From contig NZ_WAJT01000001.1 in assembly GCF_009650605.1 (NCBI RefSeq), forward strand, positions 1,240,001-1,304,000: a stretch of DNA of 64,000 bases. Direction: 5' to 3'. The translations under genes were made by a program, and so were the position numbers. The DNA is from Labrenzia sp. CE80. Its GTDB lineage: Bacteria; Pseudomonadota; Alphaproteobacteria; Rhizobiales; Stappiaceae. The notes beneath the pieces were generated by a model, which was given only the letters and a program-made list of their open reading frames with translations, did not search any database and was not told the origin of the DNA. Positions 61,508-64,000 of this stretch are shown one piece after another; the first letter of the stretch is position 1, and the number at the start of each line of letters is the position of its first letter.

Positions 61508-62329
61508 ATGCGGATCATCAATCTGAGACCCGGTCGGCTGACGTCTCTTGCGCTCGGCATTGTGCCTTTCGCAGGCGTGATCATTGCCTATGCGGTGGCG
61601 AGCCACTATCGACGCCTGGAAAATCCGGCAGACAAGCTGCTGCCGTCGCTGGAGAAGATGGGCGAAGCCTTCTGGCGAATGGCCTTTGTGCCGGACCGGC
61701 GCTCAGGTGATCTGCTTTTGTGGCTGGATACGTTCGACAGCCTCATGCGCCTTGGTGTTGGCATGGCGGTTGCCTGCCTGCTTGCCATAACACTCGGCAT
61801 TGCGATCGGTTTCATTCCGCATGTCCGCTCTTCACTGGCGCCGTTCCTGGCAACCTTCTCTCTGATTCCGCCGATCACAATCCTGCCCATTCTATTCATC
61901 TCTTTCGGCCTCGGGGAAGTTTCCAAAATCGCCCTGATCGTGATTGGTACAGCGCCTGTCATGATCCGCTACACCGCTCAGTCGGTGCTCGATATCCCGC
62001 GAGAGATGATTATCAAAGCCGAAACACTCGGCGCATCAGTCTGGCAGATGATCACGCGGCTCGTCTTGCCGCAGGTCCTGCCAAGGGTGATCTCTTGCCT
62101 GAGATTGAGCCTTGTGCCGGCGTGGATCTTCCTGATTTCGGCCGAGGCTATCGCCTCCACCTCCGGGCTCGGCTACCGGATCTTTCTTGTGCGTCGCTAT
62201 TTGGCGATGGATGTGATCCTGACATATGTCGTCTGGATCACCCTTCTGGCCTTCGTTCTCGATCGGCTTCTGCTTGCGCTTTCGAAACGTGCTTTCTCCT
62301 GGAACCATCTGGAAAGAGACAGCCTGTGA
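61508..62329 (+). CDS. ABC transporter permease of the guanidine operon (SsuC-like)
   Basis: Inner-membrane permease of 273 residues with six helices and the EAA-type loop TLGASVWQMITRLVLPQVLPRVIS. GGAAAGG precedes the ATG. It works with the neighbouring binding protein and ATPase; its stop overlaps the ATPase start. Confidence 0.9.
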   Translation: MRIINLRPGRLTSLALGIVPFAGVIIAYAVASHYRRLENPADKLLPSLEKMGEAFWRMAFVPDRRSGDLLLWLDTFDSLMRLGVGMAVACLLAITLGIAIGFIPHVRSSLAPFLATFSLIPPITILPILFISFGLGEVSKIALIVIGTAPVMIRYTAQSVLDIPREMIIKAETLGASVWQMITRLVLPQVLPRVISCLRLSLVPAWIFLISAEAIASTSGLGYRIFLVRRYLAMDVILTYVVWITLLAFVLDRLLLALSKRAFSWNHLERDSL

Positions 62330-63123
62330 ACCACGAGACCAAGCTTTCAGTCCAAAATCTGTTCATGAGCTACGATGGCGTTCCGATCCTTGAACGGGTG
62401 AGCCTCGATGTCAGCGAAGGCAGCTTTTGCACCATCGTTGGTGCGTCCGGGTGCGGAAAGTCAACCTTTTTGAGACTGTTGCTTTCCCAGGAGAGAGCCT
62501 CTCGCGGCAAGATCCTTCTCGACGGTACGCCATTGCCAGAAGAGCCGACACCTGACCGGGGTATCGTTTTTCAGCGGTATTCAGTGTTTCCGCATCTCAC
62601 TGTGGCAGAAAACCTGATCCTGGCGAGCGAGTTCGAGGCCTCTCCAATCACAGGCCGACTGTTCGGTTCTGCTCGAAAAGAGGCACTATGCGAGATTGAA
62701 CCGCTGCTTGAACGTATCGGGCTCAATCAGGCAGCCAACCGTTACCCGGCGCAGCTTTCCGGGGGCATGCAACAACGTCTCGCCATTGCCCAGGCACTGA
62801 TCAAGCGGCCGAAAGTCCTTCTTCTGGATGAACCCTTCGGCGCTCTGGATCCGGGTATCCGCGCCGACATGCACGAGCTTCTTCATGATCTCTGGCGCGA
62901 GCTCAACATGACGATCTTCATGGTGACACACGACATCCATGAAGCCTTCAAGCTCGGAACCAGGCTTCTGGTTTTCGACAAGGTACGCCACGACCCCCAG
63001 GCACCTGAGGCTTTTGGCGCGACCATCACCTACGACTTGCCGATCAAGGCCAATGACCGGGGCGACGCCGATCTGGTCACCTTGGCCTCTGGCGAGAAAC
63101 CAAACACTGCTGCAGACAGCTGA
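62326..63123 (+). CDS. ABC transporter ATP-binding protein of the guanidine operon
   Basis: A 265-residue ATPase with Walker A GASGCGKST, signature LSGGMQQR, Walker B VLLLDEPFGALD and switch His in VTHD. The GTG start at 62326 overlaps the permease stop by 4 nt (GTGA); a much longer frame runs back through the permease gene and is not credible. Third component of the importer. Confidence 0.9.
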   Translation: MNHETKLSVQNLFMSYDGVPILERVSLDVSEGSFCTIVGASGCGKSTFLRLLLSQERASRGKILLDGTPLPEEPTPDRGIVFQRYSVFPHLTVAENLILASEFEASPITGRLFGSARKEALCEIEPLLERIGLNQAANRYPAQLSGGMQQRLAIAQALIKRPKVLLLDEPFGALDPGIRADMHELLHDLWRELNMTIFMVTHDIHEAFKLGTRLLVFDKVRHDPQAPEAFGATITYDLPIKANDRGDADLVTLASGEKPNTAADS

Positions 63124-63139
63124 GAAAGGGAGAACCTTC

Positions 63140-64000
63140 ATGACCACGTTCGAAAACCAGGGGCCTGTGACCCGAAGCAAGGCCGCTGGCCAGATAGGCG
63201 TTCGCGAGCCTTCGCGGCAGCATCACCCCGACTTCGACAAGCTGCAGCTGCGTGGTTGGAAATCGGCAGAAAAGGAAGCTTTGCTGCCATCTGCCGCCTG
63301 GGAGAAGGAGAAACAGTGGGCGCTGCGTATGGGGCTTACGGGGGCCGAGTCCATCAACGACAAGTCGATCCCGACATTTGCCCGGGGCGAGCTGCCGCAT
63401 TATGCCGGCATCAACACGTTTTTGAAGGCGCCTTACATCGAGGATGTCACACAGGTTGGTGCCTATGATGCGGCGGTCATCGGCATTCCTTTTGACGGCG
63501 GCACGACTTATCGGCCAGGCACGCGGTTTGGTCCGCAGGGCGTGCGCAAGATTTCCGCGCTTTACACGCCCTATAATTACGAGATGGGCGTGGACCTGCG
63601 CGAGCAGATGACCCTTTGCGATGTCGGTGATGTCTTCACCATCCCTGCCAACATCGAAAAGACCTTTGACCAGATTACGCGCGCGGTTTCCCATGTGGTT
63701 TCGTCCGGGGCGCTGCCGATCATGATCGGCGGGGACCATTCTATTGGCTTTCCATGCGTGCGCGGGATCGCGCAGTGCACCTCCAAGCGTATTGGTATCG
63801 TCCACTTCGACCGTCATATCGACATCCAGGAAAAGGATCTCGATGAGCGGATGCATACGACGCCATGGTTCCACGCAACTGATCTGGCGAATGTGCCTGC
63901 GGTCAACCTTGTTCAGGTGGGAATCGGTGGCTGGCAGGTGCCGCGCGAAGGCGTCGAGGTTGCCCGTGAGCGCAACACCAACATCTTCACCATGCGCGAT
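63140..64000 (+). CDS. gdmH: Ureohydrolase-family guanidine hydrolase (GdmH-like), C-terminus cut by window edge
   Basis: 287 residues are visible of an enzyme expected to be about 380-400. Metal-site motifs: His200 in IGGDHSIGF and Asp224, His226, Asp228 in FDRHIDIQ; the second Asp-rich motif lies beyond the window. Features pointing to nickel-dependent guanidine hydrolase rather than agmatinase are the long N-terminal region (about 100 residues before the core), Arg in DRHID where agmatinases have Ala, and the segment DLDERMHTTPWFHAT. The product would be urea plus ammonia. The riboswitch and transporter upstream agree with this. Often auto-annotated as agmatinase. Confidence 0.82.
   Translation, partial: MTTFENQGPVTRSKAAGQIGVREPSRQHHPDFDKLQLRGWKSAEKEALLPSAAWEKEKQWALRMGLTGAESINDKSIPTFARGELPHYAGINTFLKAPYIEDVTQVGAYDAAVIGIPFDGGTTYRPGTRFGPQGVRKISALYTPYNYEMGVDLREQMTLCDVGDVFTIPANIEKTFDQITRAVSHVVSSGALPIMIGGDHSIGFPCVRGIAQCTSKRIGIVHFDRHIDIQEKDLDERMHTTPWFHATDLANVPAVNLVQVGIGGWQVPREGVEVARERNTNIFTMRD

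Noticed and set aside
61720..62325. A 202-codon upstream extension of the guanidine-operon ATPase
   Set aside because: It runs through the permease gene in another frame; the GTGA overlap start at 62326 gives the normal ATPase N-terminus.
63140..64000. Agmatinase as the product of the last gene
   Set aside because: The riboswitch, the long N-terminus and the DRHID motif fit guanidine hydrolase better, although the missing C-terminus keeps some doubt.
1..64000. CRISPR arrays, insertion sequences, tRNA or phage attachment sites
   Set aside because: I saw no repeat-spacer pattern, transposase, integrase or cloverleaf sequence.

Overview
The window is about 64 kb of GC-rich DNA from an alphaproteobacterium. 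The gene content (seven multi-gene ABC uptake clusters, Tat-exported binding proteins, LysR/GntR/MarR/MocR regulators) and the protein sequences suggest a metabolically versatile marine group such as Stappiaceae/Roseibium or another Rhodobacterales/Hyphomicrobiales relative. This placement is inferred from style, not from a marker gene. I see no rRNA, tRNA, insertion sequence, phage gene or CRISPR array.

Layout. (1) 1-12.5 kb, minus strand: a LysR-flanked peptide-type ABC transporter, allophanate hydrolase and a 2-oxoglutarate/Fe(II) oxygenase, closed by a terminator; then a sigma-54 promoter drives a BMP-family nucleobase/nucleoside-type transporter and formamidase. (2) 14.4-20.8 kb, plus: a sigma-54-driven operon with an NrtA/CynA-like transporter, an OsmC protein, an acyl-CoA-dehydrogenase-like flavoprotein, a two-domain sulfurtransferase and cyanase. 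(3) 21-32.6 kb: an M20 hydrolase, then a minus-strand operon (class II aldolase, peptide-type transporter, M20 deacylase, 2-hydroxyacid dehydrogenase, histone-deacetylase-like amidohydrolase) with a divergent GntR regulator. (4) 32.6-51.2 kb: a MarR regulator, a branched-chain-type transporter, a Rieske oxygenase, two AA_synth proteins, a UPF0280 protein, a 6-hydroxynicotinate-reductase-like enzyme and a ferredoxin reductase on the minus strand. Divergent from these are a molybdenum hydroxylase and a hydantoinase A/B pair. Three copies of one operator-like motif tie the promoters together. (5) 51.3-59.9 kb: a polyamine-type transporter, a MocR regulator, a class III aminotransferase and an SDR enzyme. 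(6) 60.1-64 kb: a sigma-54 promoter, a guanidine-I (ykkC) riboswitch, an ABC transporter and the start of a ureohydrolase that fits guanidine hydrolase.

The common theme is acquisition and breakdown of small nitrogen compounds (amides, allophanate, cyanate, guanidine, N-heterocycles, polyamines). Three of the clusters carry -24/-12 promoters, which suggests nitrogen-status control. The strongest result is the riboswitch-controlled guanidine operon. The least explained are the cyanase/sulfurtransferase/flavoprotein operon and the N-heterocycle cluster.
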